Shown: in pieces, positions 21,365 through 29,421 of the stretch
Numbering within the stretch: the stretch's first letter is position 1
How the letters are laid out: the number at the start of each line of letters is the position of its first letter
NCBI GenBank assembly: GCA_910592205.1
Contig: CAJVPJ010000308.1
Coordinates: 1-29,421 of the forward strand
Direction of reading: 5' to 3'
DNA length: 29,421 bases
Source: Paraglomus occultum
Taxonomy: Eukaryota > Glomeromycota > Glomeromycetes > Paraglomerales > Paraglomeraceae
Translations under genes and position numbers: made by a program
Notes under the pieces: generated by a model
Told to the model about the DNA's origin: nothing
Databases searched by the model: none
The model's input: the letters and a program-made list of their open reading frames with translations, nothing else

Positions 21365-22883
21365 TTATCGCCTTAACTCATAAATCCTAACTTTTTGCTC
21401 ATCCGCACCACCAACCAAGGATACTTTAAATTTCCTGCCTAGTTTTTTAAAGAACTGCCCTTCCTCCTCGGCAGATAACGCACGTCGCTTGTATCCGAGG
21501 TATATTTTTGTATGATTCGGAGTACAAACCGCACTCAAAGTCCCAATCAAAACATCAAACAATTCTATTGCAAAGATAAGGGAGGAAATTATGCGTATAG
21601 TGACTCGCAAATTTTGATAAATTCCGATCACTAGAATTCACAATATTCTTACCTGGTTCGTATACAACGTCAGACGCCAATACTATGTCAAATGTTCCAA
21701 GTCTCCTTGCTTTGCTGATTTTGCCCCATTCGAGCGTGATGACCTCTGTTGACACTCTAGCCTCATTAATTAGGTACTTGTTCAACAACCGATTCTTATT
21801 TATCAGCTTTATAGCTTGTTGAAGGTCTGTTAAAACGATATTAGTTTTCGGAGCTTTGGTCGTAGCCTCCTGCTGAGCCATCACACTACAAAATGACGCT
21901 AGGTACAGTCCTATCAATCCCGTCCCTGTTGACAAGTCTAAGATTCGTTTACCGAACAAAAACGAGCGATCCTTCATGAAGCCCTCTTTCATAAACTGCA
22001 AAACAATAAACGCTGAATCCCAGACTTTTCCAGAAACTCTTCCATCCCAAACTTCTCGAATCAAGAGAGTTTTCTTGTATGGGAGTGAAAAGGCCCGATA
22101 GTTGTTAACAAGGTACGTATCAGTTATCCAAGAGTGTTGTCTAGACACTGTGGTTGGAGGAGCCGAATAGTCGTTATCTGACTGAGGACTATCAGGCAAA
22201 GGAGACGGGGAAGAAGAATTGGAAGAATAAGAATCTGGTGAAGAGCTCGATAGAGAATCATCAGTAAACTCGGCTTCATCTCCGAGATCATTCAGCGGTT
22301 CTTGATGATGCGCACAGGACGAATGGTGTTGATAACAATGTCCAATCTCAATGGGTCCCACTAATAATGGTACAATCTTATAATGTTCTATTCGATCTAT
22401 ACTTTGAAAAAAGTTTTTATCATGACCATCACTTTTAACCATCTCTGCAATCGGAAATATGTGAAGATACCGCCAATTATTACACTGGGGATCACAAAAA
22501 TCGTCATTGGTAGATAATTTTTTTGGAACAACTCTAAACTCTAGTCCTCCTTTGCCTCCATGAATACCTGGCCACTGGATATTTGTCAGCTCGCTCCATT
22601 CACAGGCCTCCTCACTCAATGGTCGTACCTCAACGCAAAAGTCATTATTCTCACTCCCAGATCGAATGTCCAACACTTCACAACCAAGACTGTATCCTTC
22701 CACCTTGTCCATGTCTATTTTTTTGTAAAGACCGAGTTCACTCACTAGCATCAAGTCCATTGTATACCACATGTTGAGGTGGATGTAAGGATGTATAGGT
22801 CTCTTGAGACATAGCCTGTAATGAAACGCCTTGGCCAGCTCATCATAACTCTTAGTGTCTTCTGTGACCAGCACTCTTGCCAT
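21365..22883 (-). CDS. family-16 (METTL21-like) SAM-dependent methyltransferase
   Basis: Two exons on the minus strand, 22883-21653 and 21564-21365 (1431 bases, 476 aa), separated by an 88-base intron. The C-terminal half is the Methyltransf_16 core: IREVWDGRVSGKVWDSAF, SAM motif I ILDLSTGTGLIGLYLA (314-329), LTDLQQA (351-357), the family's post-motif FDIVLASDVVYEPGE (398-412), and after the intron TKIYLGYKRRALSAEEEG with FFKKLGRKF. These enzymes mostly trimethylate lysines of proteins such as chaperones and elongation factors; the target cannot be told. The N-terminal half (1-200) is a long extension with WSELTNIQWPGIHGG, and residues 205-245 are a Ser/Pro/Asp-rich linker. Start at the first ATG of the open frame. 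It is convergent with nothing; the next gene downstream is the Rab pseudogene on the same strand. Confidence 0.87.
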
Positions 22884-23204
22884 GGGATCGCGCGTTATGA
22901 TTTAGTGAGTGATAATGATAAAAGAAGAGTCGCGTATTGACTCTGCGCCACCCATCTCAGTCTTGTTTATAAGTTTTACTTACACAGACACGTGATACTT
23001 CGCTCCGAGATACGTAATGGAAATGACGATTGCTTCTGCTTTTGGAAGTGTGAGTCGTAACTTACCTTACCTGGGTAACTGGCATCTGAGTGATTTTTTT
23101 TGTTCTCAAAAAAAAGAGTTTGAACGTGAATTGCAAACAATAATCAGCACATTTGTGGCGGTTACATGGGAAGAAATGCCTGGACCCAAAGCCATTGATG
23201 AGTT
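22884..23204. other. spacer upstream of the methyltransferase
   Basis: Probable promoter side of the minus-strand methyltransferase. An ATG at 23017 (+) opens a 92-codon frame (MEMTIASAFGSVSRN, then FERELQTIISTF, WEEMPGPKAIDEF), but it lies antisense to and next to the decayed HTH-like paralogue. Part of it is shared with 24685-24760, so it is more likely repeat sequence than a gene. Confidence 0.35.
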
Positions 23205-23300
23205 CTATAATCTGGTCGCTCTAGTGAAATCTATGTTATACATTATTATTAGTACTCTTATCATCTTCATTTCCCTCCTTTTTTTCCATGGATAGCTTTT
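23155..23300. repeat. diverged repeat, copy A
   Basis: The segment CATGGGAAGAAATGCCTGG, then ACCCAAAGCCATTGATGAGT and CTGGTCGCTCTAGTG, has a diverged copy at 24683-24800 (CATGGGAGGAAAATACTCGG, ACCCAAAGCCATTAATGAGT, TTGGTCACTCTGGTG). Both are followed by similar AT-rich ATTATTATTA/CTATCATC tracts. The copies are in the same orientation, each at the 3' side of a related minus-strand gene. Confidence 0.75.
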
Positions 23301-23450
23301 CTTCGGTATAGGTTCTTTAGTGTAGAGGCAGCAACGCCTTGTCTTTACATAAGTATCAGGTTTCAGTTCAGATTTCATATCGAATAAAGATTTAAAACTC
23401 TTCCACAAATTATGAAGTTTGTTATTTTGATTTAACTACTTGAACTGTGA
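23230..23450 (-). pseudogene. decayed paralogue of the small membrane/HTH-like gene
   Basis: Minus-strand reading gives LWKSFKSLFDMKSELKPD, then CLYTKEPIPKKSYPWKK, and after a one-base frame change KKEGNEDDKSTNNNV and TAA. These line up with TLWNDLRKLYD, FYL*RTTPRKKT and the acidic Asn/Ser-rich tail of the gene at 24756-25235, and the 3' flanks are also related (repeat copies A and B). No membrane segment or start is left. The alignment was made by eye and is weak in the middle, so the link rests mainly on order of blocks plus the shared flank. Confidence 0.45.
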
Positions 23451-24298
23451 GCAATCGCATCTCACCGTCTCCCAAAGTTTGGATTGGTTGCCCTCCTCAT
23501 AATTTGTCTAATATGATAATGGTTTGCAATAACAAATAAATCATTTGTTGGTTTTTACTTTCGTTCTTGATATTTTTCAGTAATATTCATTACGGAGCAA
23601 TTTTTCTTCTTTAAGATACTCTTAATAGTAGTAATTGTTTGGTTTCCTGATAAAACTAAGTTTATAGTCACATTTTTTCACATTGTCTAAAGATACAATA
23701 AAAATTAGTTATATATTTTCGCAGAGCTGCAGCTGTGTCCCTCATGCAAAAGTTAAAATGTCATCCACTATATTAGTATCTTCTCAGCCACATTAGTCAT
23801 TTTTGATTCACATAATGATAATAAAACATTTATTTGTCTGGTCTTATCAGTCTACTCCATATGAAATTCACTCAAGAACCAAAAAAGTCCTTTATTATTA
23901 TTATACTAATACCAAATACTTGAAAATAACAAATTACTTATAAGCACATATGATTATTATATGGGGCATGCTGCAACAAAACCAGACAAAGTGAACATTT
24001 GACTATGTGACATAAATAAGAGGCTTATTATGATGTGGCTGTAAAATTAACCAGGGTGAATGATGACGTTTTGAAAAGTAATAATGGTGCTCCATGGACT
24101 TGTTAATTTTAATGCTCACCTTATCATACCAGAATGTGATGAATATAAACCATAACAGGATTAATATATATAGGATTATCTTTATATATAAAAATATTAA
24201 TATGAAACTAATTTACATTAAGTCCACTATGGAACCCAAGAATTACAGCACCATTAGAAGCATTCTAAAAAAAGAACAAGGAGAAAAAATTGCGCCTT
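23451..24298. other. AT-rich spacer, no gene recognised
   Basis: Very AT-rich DNA between the two related HTH-like loci. Short open frames rich in Ile/Asn/Lys occur but show no motif. Confidence 0.45.
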
Positions 24299-24460
24299 AT
24301 GTTTTTAAAATCAACAATACCAAACTCTCCAGGAGTATCCAGATCTAGAAAAATTACTTATGAAATTTACCAAGAAGAAAGGAAAATCATAACTAATAAA
24401 CAAACTTTAACAACAACTTATGATAAACCAAGAAAGAAACGAAAACGAGAAGACAGGTAA
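24299..24460 (+). CDS. small basic ORF, unidentified
   Basis: A 53-codon frame starts at ATG 24299 (MFLKSTIPNSPGVSRSRK), continues ITYEIYQEERKIITNKQ, and ends in the strongly basic KPRKKRKRED just before TAA (24458-24460). The basic cluster would fit a nuclear-localisation signal. AGGTAAGAG spans the stop, so it could instead be an exon spliced onward at a consensus donor, but no downstream partner was found. It resembles the N-terminal leader pieces often found near transposon genes. Real expression is doubtful. Confidence 0.3.
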   Translation: MFLKSTIPNSPGVSRSRKITYEIYQEERKIITNKQTLTTTYDKPRKKRKREDR

Positions 24461-24682
24461 GAGAAAGCAGTTTAGCATTCCTTATAGTTTTTGACTCGTT
24501 GATAAAGAACTGTTATAATGCATTTATTGAGCTTTGACCATGTTCACTACTTTGACACAATGTAATTAAAGAAGGCAAACAACGTAAAAATAATCCAATT
24601 CTTTCGCAAGCATAAAATTTATTATTTAATTATTGAATGCGCGCTCTTGAAATATAAATAATACTAAAGCACCAGAGTGATT

Positions 24683-24800
24683 GCATGGGAGGAAAATACT
24701 CGGACCCAAAGCCATTAATGAGTATAACCTATTCTTTGGTCACTCTGGTGCAAATTTAAGTTTCATTATCCTCTTTACTATCACTATTATTATCTATTTC
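24683..24800. repeat. diverged repeat, copy B
   Basis: Partner of the repeat at 23155-23300, same orientation, about 1.5 kb away. It covers the 3' end and downstream flank of the minus-strand HTH-like gene, showing that the flank was duplicated with the gene. Confidence 0.72.
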
Positions 24801-25235
24801 TTTATTTTTACTGTCTCCATCTGAGTGGTTTACATTTTCCTTTTCTTCGTCGATCCAACGTTGGATTGCCTCGATGGTCTTTTTCCGCGGGGTTGTTCTT
24901 CATAGGTAAAAATTTCGTATTGTGGACGCTGCAACAGCTTTTCCTTCACCAAGCAACTTATAAATTTCAAATGCCATTTTTTTAAATGAAAATTTTAGAT
25001 CCGATTCGGTTCTTTTATCGTATAATTTTCTCAAATCGTTCCACAACGTTTCGATATCTGGCAGATAAATTTTGTTCGTCGATAGTTTCGTTTTTGGTAA
25101 CTTTCTGGACTTCATAGTCTTTGTTAATATTCCCATGTTGTGGAGTTGGCTATTATAAATTACGCCATTTAGCAACAGGCCGAGAATGAAGCCAATAAAT
25201 ACTCCAAAAAAAAATTCGCTTGTGAACGTAAGCAT
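24756..25235 (-). pseudogene. membrane-anchored helix-turn-helix-like protein, interrupted by one TGA
   Basis: From ATG 25235-25233 the frame begins MLTFTSEFFFGVFIGFILGL, a single N-terminal hydrophobic segment (about residues 8-27), then a basic linker, LWNDLRKLYDKRTESDLKF, and KLLGEGKAVAASTIRNFYL. It meets TGA at 24900-24902 and continues in the same frame RTTPRKKTIEAIQRWIDEEK with an acidic Asp/Asn/Ser tail to TAA 24756-24758. The block AASTIRNFY-x-RTTPRKKTIEAIQRW looks like the recognition-helix region of a repressor-type HTH (STI...P...T...I..W). One change, CGA or GGA to TGA, explains the break. The gene is thus a very recent pseudogene, a readthrough candidate, or a truncated 111-aa product. 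The function of this membrane-plus-HTH arrangement is unknown to me. No intron is needed. Confidence 0.55.
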
Positions 25236-25569
25236 TTTTGTAGGTGTTATTGGTGGTAGAAGTCGACAGATTTGTTTTATTGTTTTAAAGATGTATTGTT
25301 TCAACGATATTTATTGCGTTGTGGTTGATTTTTGAAGGAATTTAACCAGCGCTGTTTTTATAATAAAATGTTCGTTTGTTCATCATACACTGCGCGGATG
25401 AACATTTATAGACAAACGCGAATTTCTGCGCATTGATTATCATTGGTCACATTCTGGAACAATAGTTACATTGTGAAAAGGTCTAGAAAGTTCCTAGTAA
25501 TACGTCATTGATTAAGCGTTATAGTTAGTATCGCGCAGCAGGCTCTTTGCAAGACAACCAACATTTATC
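25236..25569. other. intergenic space between divergent accessory genes
   Basis: A 330-base gap between the HTH-like gene (-) and the nuclease-kinase gene (+) should hold both promoters. The open frame of the former extends upstream to 25304 without an ATG. No distinct box was recognised. Confidence 0.4.
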
Positions 25570-27619
25570 ATGAATGACCAGACCACTGTGACCGAGTTCC
25601 TCAAACAACAATTCCCTCAAGCTTCAGAAGAGTCTGTGACCAAGGTTGCCAAAAGTTTTGAGACAGAGTTCATTTTTGTTCTTGGGGACTGTAAAGGATA
25701 CACAGCTACAGAATTAAACAACCTGGGCATTCCTTCGAATGTATTAAAAGCATTAGAAAAAAATGGGTTTCTGAAGTCTCAAGGTATTGTTTTTCCAACT
25801 GGCTAGATGAATCAGGCATTGTTTGTATTTTAACGACTTTGTGACTCGGGCGTTGGGGACATAGAGTAGTGTGTACATAGGGTAGAGTAGACATAGCAAT
25901 ATGGGCTGTAATTCATGCTTTTTTACATTAGGAACAAGTTTGAAACGAAAAGCCTCAGAAATTGCGGAAGAAGAACGTGCGTAGACCGATATCTGCTCTT
26001 TTTTTTTGTTATAATGCGGTACTAACCCTACCCTGAACTCGCAGACCGAACCTTTAAAAAGCTTGGACAAGCCTTCGACGCCTATCCATCCTCTCTCGAG
26101 GAGCTTAAGGAGCTTCTCAAGACGCCACCTATCGCTGAAATTCCTGTGAGATCCCATCTTTTGCCTCGTGACGCAACGTTTCTTAAAGGCTACGTGATCC
26201 CGCGTGAAGAAACAAACGAGCTTGACTATCCACAATTAAGTCTTTTATTCGATAATGCAATCGAAGCATCTACACCGTCAGGCACAGAAAACAATAGAAT
26301 TTCAACATGGGATACTCTTATCAAACACCCATTGCAGTGCTTTTCGAGATATCTGGAAATTAACCTTCGTTTCGACCGCAATTCGAAAGATCAGTCAACT
26401 GCAACTGTCGCCAACAAGAGACCAGATTTCATGTGCTGGATGGAATCTACATTGATCCTGAAAGGAGAAGAAAAAAGATTCGACGAAGAGTTTAATCAGG
26501 CAGAAAGTGAACTTCGCACTAAAATGTCAGAGTGGAGCCCACTATTTTTTGGCGAATTAGACTACATTTTTGCATTCGCTGCTGCGGGAAAATATCTTCG
26601 GTTGTTCCAGGTATTCCTGTTAGCTTTGTTGCCAGATGTTTATGACTAACCCATGCTTCTCCGAACAGCTTTTACACGATTACCAAACGTGGCAACCTCG
26701 AGATCCTCAGTATCAAGTTCGACCTGGGGTTGGTGCACCACCGAGCACTCGTGGTGGCGACTGCCATTAACATTTTTCGATGCTTCCATCATTTGAAGGA
26801 GCGGATTCCTTCTACTATACCATTGTATGGTAGTATCATGCGACCAACTTCAGAGGTAATAATCAATGGTGAAGCATGCTCTGATTTGAAAGAGATTATA
26901 TTGGATGTAACCTTACATCCCATGTACCAAATAGATTACATTTCTCCCTGACGGAGTCCACAAGAAAATCCAGAATTTTGGAACGCTATTTAAGTATTCC
27001 AAGATTGGGGTAAGCATTCTGAGTTTGTGGCATATGTGAGATAGCTCGTCAAGAAATAGAAACAGAACAAGTCTTGGCATGCATGTTGCAGGACTTGAAA
27101 AATATATACCGAGCGACCAAGCGTGAGACACATATAATCCATCAAGTGAAGCCGCCAAAACTCAGTGGGACGACATACACCATTACACTCCATCCGCTGG
27201 GTTTTCATCAGCGTCCACGTTCTTTGCAAATGTTGAAAGAAGCTATGAAATCAGTGCTCACAGGCTTGAATTCTCTGCACACCCGAGGCTATGTGCACCG
27301 GGATATTCGTTGGGAAAATGTGCTGCGAAGGAGGGAGGAGGAGGGAGGAGGTTGGATGATAATTGATTTAGAACATGCTGGCCGGCCCGGACCTGTAAAC
27401 TACAGGCTCCAGTCTTGGCCTCCGGGAGTTGGTGGGGAAGAAACAGGTTCGCAGCCGTACACTAATGCCTGCGACGTGTATCTTGTTGGTAAGCTCATGG
27501 TGGACTGCTCTAATGTGATTTTGGATTCGAGCGGTGAGAACTTCTCGCAGAGACTTTTATCAGCAGTTGGCACAGACATCTCAGCGGGAGATGTACTCAG
27601 TGATACATGGTTACAATAA
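25570..27619 (+). pseudogene. SAM-like / PD-(D/E)XK-like / protein-kinase protein (Crinkler-like), frame broken
   Basis: Exons 25570-25783, 25932-25976 and 26045-26610 join in frame (275 codons). Residues 1-71 form a small helical SAM-like head (GYTATELNNLGIPSNVLKAL). A basic linker SLKRKASE follows. A nuclease-like part has KRPDF (Asp214), LILKGEEK (Glu228, Lys230) and FAFAAAGKYLRLF, the layout of REase-fold domains in CR effectors. Downstream, the expected sequence continues (TKRGNLEILSIKFDLGL, AINIFRCF, then KIQNFGTLFKYSK, KHSEFVAYV) and ends in a kinase catalytic exon, about 27030-27619: HTRGYVHRDIRWENVL (HRD...N) and MIIDLEHAGRPG, with Leu-Glu in place of Phe-Gly after the Asp. The frame breaks at the 26610/26669 junction (one base), at TGA 26949-26951, near 26990-27000, and near 27033. 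Family members are implicated in host manipulation or conflict; activity of this copy is unlikely unless the breaks are assembly errors. Confidence 0.68.
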
Positions 27620-28109
27620 TGTCGCTAAAGCCTTTTTGTCTGTTCATCCTTTTCATGTCTCTTTGCATGTAGTGGCTGTCAGATATATATGTGATTGTCT
27701 TTAGTGGATTTCTAGCAAAAGTGTAAAAATTCAGTGATAGAGCTTGATTGAAATACTGACAATGCGGTCGCAAAAAAAGATAATCTTATATTTACCCATT
27801 CTGCTAGAAGAAACTTTATTGAATTCCATTTTGTAAGCCCTGTGTATTTTGAATGGGAGTTTTTCATGTTGGAACTCGTTGGAATTTCACTTAGACCATT
27901 TACTTGAATGCCAAAGTCGTTTTTATAACAGAACCGTAATGGTAAATATAGGTTTCAATTAAACGCGATTTATTCCCGGCTTTGACGAAACTACAGTAAA
28001 ATAGTTCGAAAATCTCGTATCAACTCAATATTAATTAATGCATCGACTTAACGCTTTATAAATTCTTATTCGCGAAAATGATAAAATATATACATAGGAT
28101 TACCCGTAT
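27620..28109. other. spacer, no gene recognised
   Basis: AT-rich DNA between the kinase exon and the transposase-like element. A terminal inverted repeat of the element might lie here but cannot be identified because its right end is outside the window. Confidence 0.4.
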
Positions 28110-29421
28110 ATGAAAAATAGCGAATATAGTGGTTCAACCGAATATGAAAAAGCCATGCGCTTTTTGGAGATAGGTTGCAATTGTGGTTGCTCAAAAAAGA
28201 TTCCGAGAGAAAAGTTTGCTGAATTACGTGAGGCGTTTCAAGCTCTCGCTAGATCCGAACAAGATATATTTTTAATGGCCCAACTAAAAGCAATGAATGG
28301 TGGAGAAATAACGGCTAGTCGACGTCTTAAAAAGAAAACGCGTGCTAATAAGCGTATTGAGATCGCAATACGCCGCTTTGTCAGAAAACGTATCTTAATA
28401 TGCTAGGAATTGGTCGCACTCACTTCGAAAACGTTAGAAATCACCTAGCGACGAATGGCATAATACCGCGTGTTCATGGTAATGTAAAAAGAGTGCCGCG
28501 ATGGAAAACCAAAATAACCATTGATATAACCGTTGCTACTGCCGTAAAGAATTTTCTCGAGAATTATGCTGAAATTCATGGATTACCAAGTCCGGGTAGA
28601 AACGTCAATCGCATTACTCAATCGCTTACCAGCCGAAACGAGTTATAAATCGGTCTATCGTAATTTTATTGCAGGCCTCGAAAACGATAGCACATTGAAA
28701 TTATTAAAATATGACGCATTCCGCAAGCTATGACACCAATTAACGCCTTATATTCAAATCATGAGTCCACGAACCGGATTTATGTGATACGTGCCAACAT
28801 TTCCGAAATGGCCTACAGTATAATGCTCGTAAGGAAGAAGAAGCGAGAGACTTATTAAAAAAGTATAAAGAACATTTAGTAAAGGCTAAATTGGAGAGAA
28901 ACTATTACAACAAAAATACGAAATTAGCAGAACAACAGAGAAAATTAGTAGATGAGCATTTTACAACAAGTGGTAAAGCTGATTATTGTAGTATAGACGC
29001 GACTGCTCATTACAGTTATGATTGGGCACAAAACGTTCACGTACCCCATTCCGATCAACAGGCAAGTAAAATTTATTATCTCAGTCCACGTAAAGTGCAT
29101 TTATTTGGTATTCAAGATGAAGCAATACGCGAACAAATTAATTACGTTCTCGATGAAGACGAAATTATCGGCAAAGGCCCTAATGGTACGCTGAGCATTG
29201 TATTCGATGGAATTAAGAGATTGAATAAAGGCGAAAAACATCTAAAAATTACTTGCGATAATGCGGGAGGACAGAATAAAAATAACACCACTATTTGATT
29301 TTACTTATATTTAGTAATTTGCGGTTATTATGAAAGTATCGAATTAAATTTTATGGTACCTGGACATACTAAATTCAAGTGTGATGGTAGTTTTGGATTG
29401 ATTAAGAAACTATATCGCAAA
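28110..29421 (+). mobile_element. decayed DDE-transposase-like element (DUF7869-like core), runs off the right edge
   Basis: The coding line can be followed through several frames: EIGCNCGCSKKIPREKF (Cys-rich N-terminus, 28110-28390), MLGIGRTHFENVRNHL and GIIPRVHGNVKR (28400-28625), LPAETSYKSVYRNFIAGLEN, CDTCQHFRNGLQYNA (zinc-ribbon-like CxxC), a coiled stretch, then ADYCSIDATAHYSYDWAQNV (first acidic core strand), LSIVFDGIKRLN, and TCDNAGGQNKNN (second acidic residue plus the GGQNKNN signature). The line goes on after a TGA to VPGHTKFKCDGSFGLIKK at the edge. Damage: frame changes near 28390, 28625 and 28779-28782, and TGA at 28731-28733 and 29296-29298, both where the family would be expected to have Trp. 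Assignment to a DDE/RNase-H-fold transposase is by recalled motif, and the superfamily is uncertain. Confidence 0.62.

Noticed and set aside
25753-26235. 160-codon minus-strand open frame
   Set aside because: Antisense shadow of exons 2-3 and introns of the nuclease-kinase gene.
28731-29298. TGA read as tryptophan, hinting at a mitochondrial or alternative code
   Set aside because: The intact genes use TGG for Trp and the element also has frameshifts; spliceosomal introns show nuclear DNA. Ordinary decay explains the TGAs.
1-29421. tRNA, rRNA or CRISPR array
   Set aside because: No T-loop/anticodon-arm combination, rRNA core or spaced direct repeats were seen; the repeats present are simple microsatellites or short tandem units.

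Overview
The window looks like nuclear DNA of an early-diverging fungus, most likely an arbuscular-mycorrhizal (Glomeromycotina) or related Mucoromycota species. The base composition is AT-rich. Genes are cut by many short introns (mostly about 50-90 bases, GTATGT/GTAAGT-like donors, CTAA-type branch points). A Schizosaccharomyces gap1-like RasGAP, an RGS protein, an SCPx-type thiolase, an MBIP homologue, and a nuclease-kinase protein of the Crinkler-like (CR effector) kind occur together. The species assignment is inference; no rRNA or tRNA gene is visible.

Layout. 1-1.4 kb: decayed tRNA dimethylallyltransferase. 1.8-2.85 kb (+): intact six-exon HAD-family hydrolase. 3.3-4.4 kb (-): MBIP-like gene with an intact C-terminal part and an unresolved 5' region reaching about 5.2 kb that carries an in-frame stop. 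5.3-6.9 kb: empty. 6.88-8.85 kb (+): intact nine-exon peroxisomal SCPx/thiolase ending in SRL. 9.0-9.4 kb: unidentified decayed exons. 10.1-13.6 kb (-): intact eleven-exon RasGAP. 13.6-16.3 kb: simple repeats, no gene. 16.3-18.0 kb (+): intact three-exon RGS protein ending inside a 16-base tandem repeat. 18.0-20.2 kb: low complexity and one orphan exon-like segment. 20.2-21.1 kb (-): Rab32-type GTPase pseudogene. 21.4-22.9 kb (-): intact two-exon family-16 methyltransferase. 23-25.3 kb: two diverged copies of a small membrane-anchored, helix-turn-helix-like gene, the better one broken only by a TGA. 25.6-27.6 kb (+): SAM-like/PD-(D/E)XK-like/kinase protein with several frame breaks. 28.1 kb to the end (+): decayed DDE-transposase-like element running off the window.

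The window alternates intact housekeeping and signalling genes (each of the five spliced models closes in frame without a lesion) with decaying accessory genes. RasGAP, RGS and the Rab remnant are all G-protein regulators or G proteins, but nothing shows that they are co-regulated. The right-hand 6.5 kb is a typical accessory zone: duplicated small genes, a Crinkler-like multidomain gene and a transposon. Gene models were spliced by eye from GT-AG sites, frame closure and recalled family motifs; no search was run.
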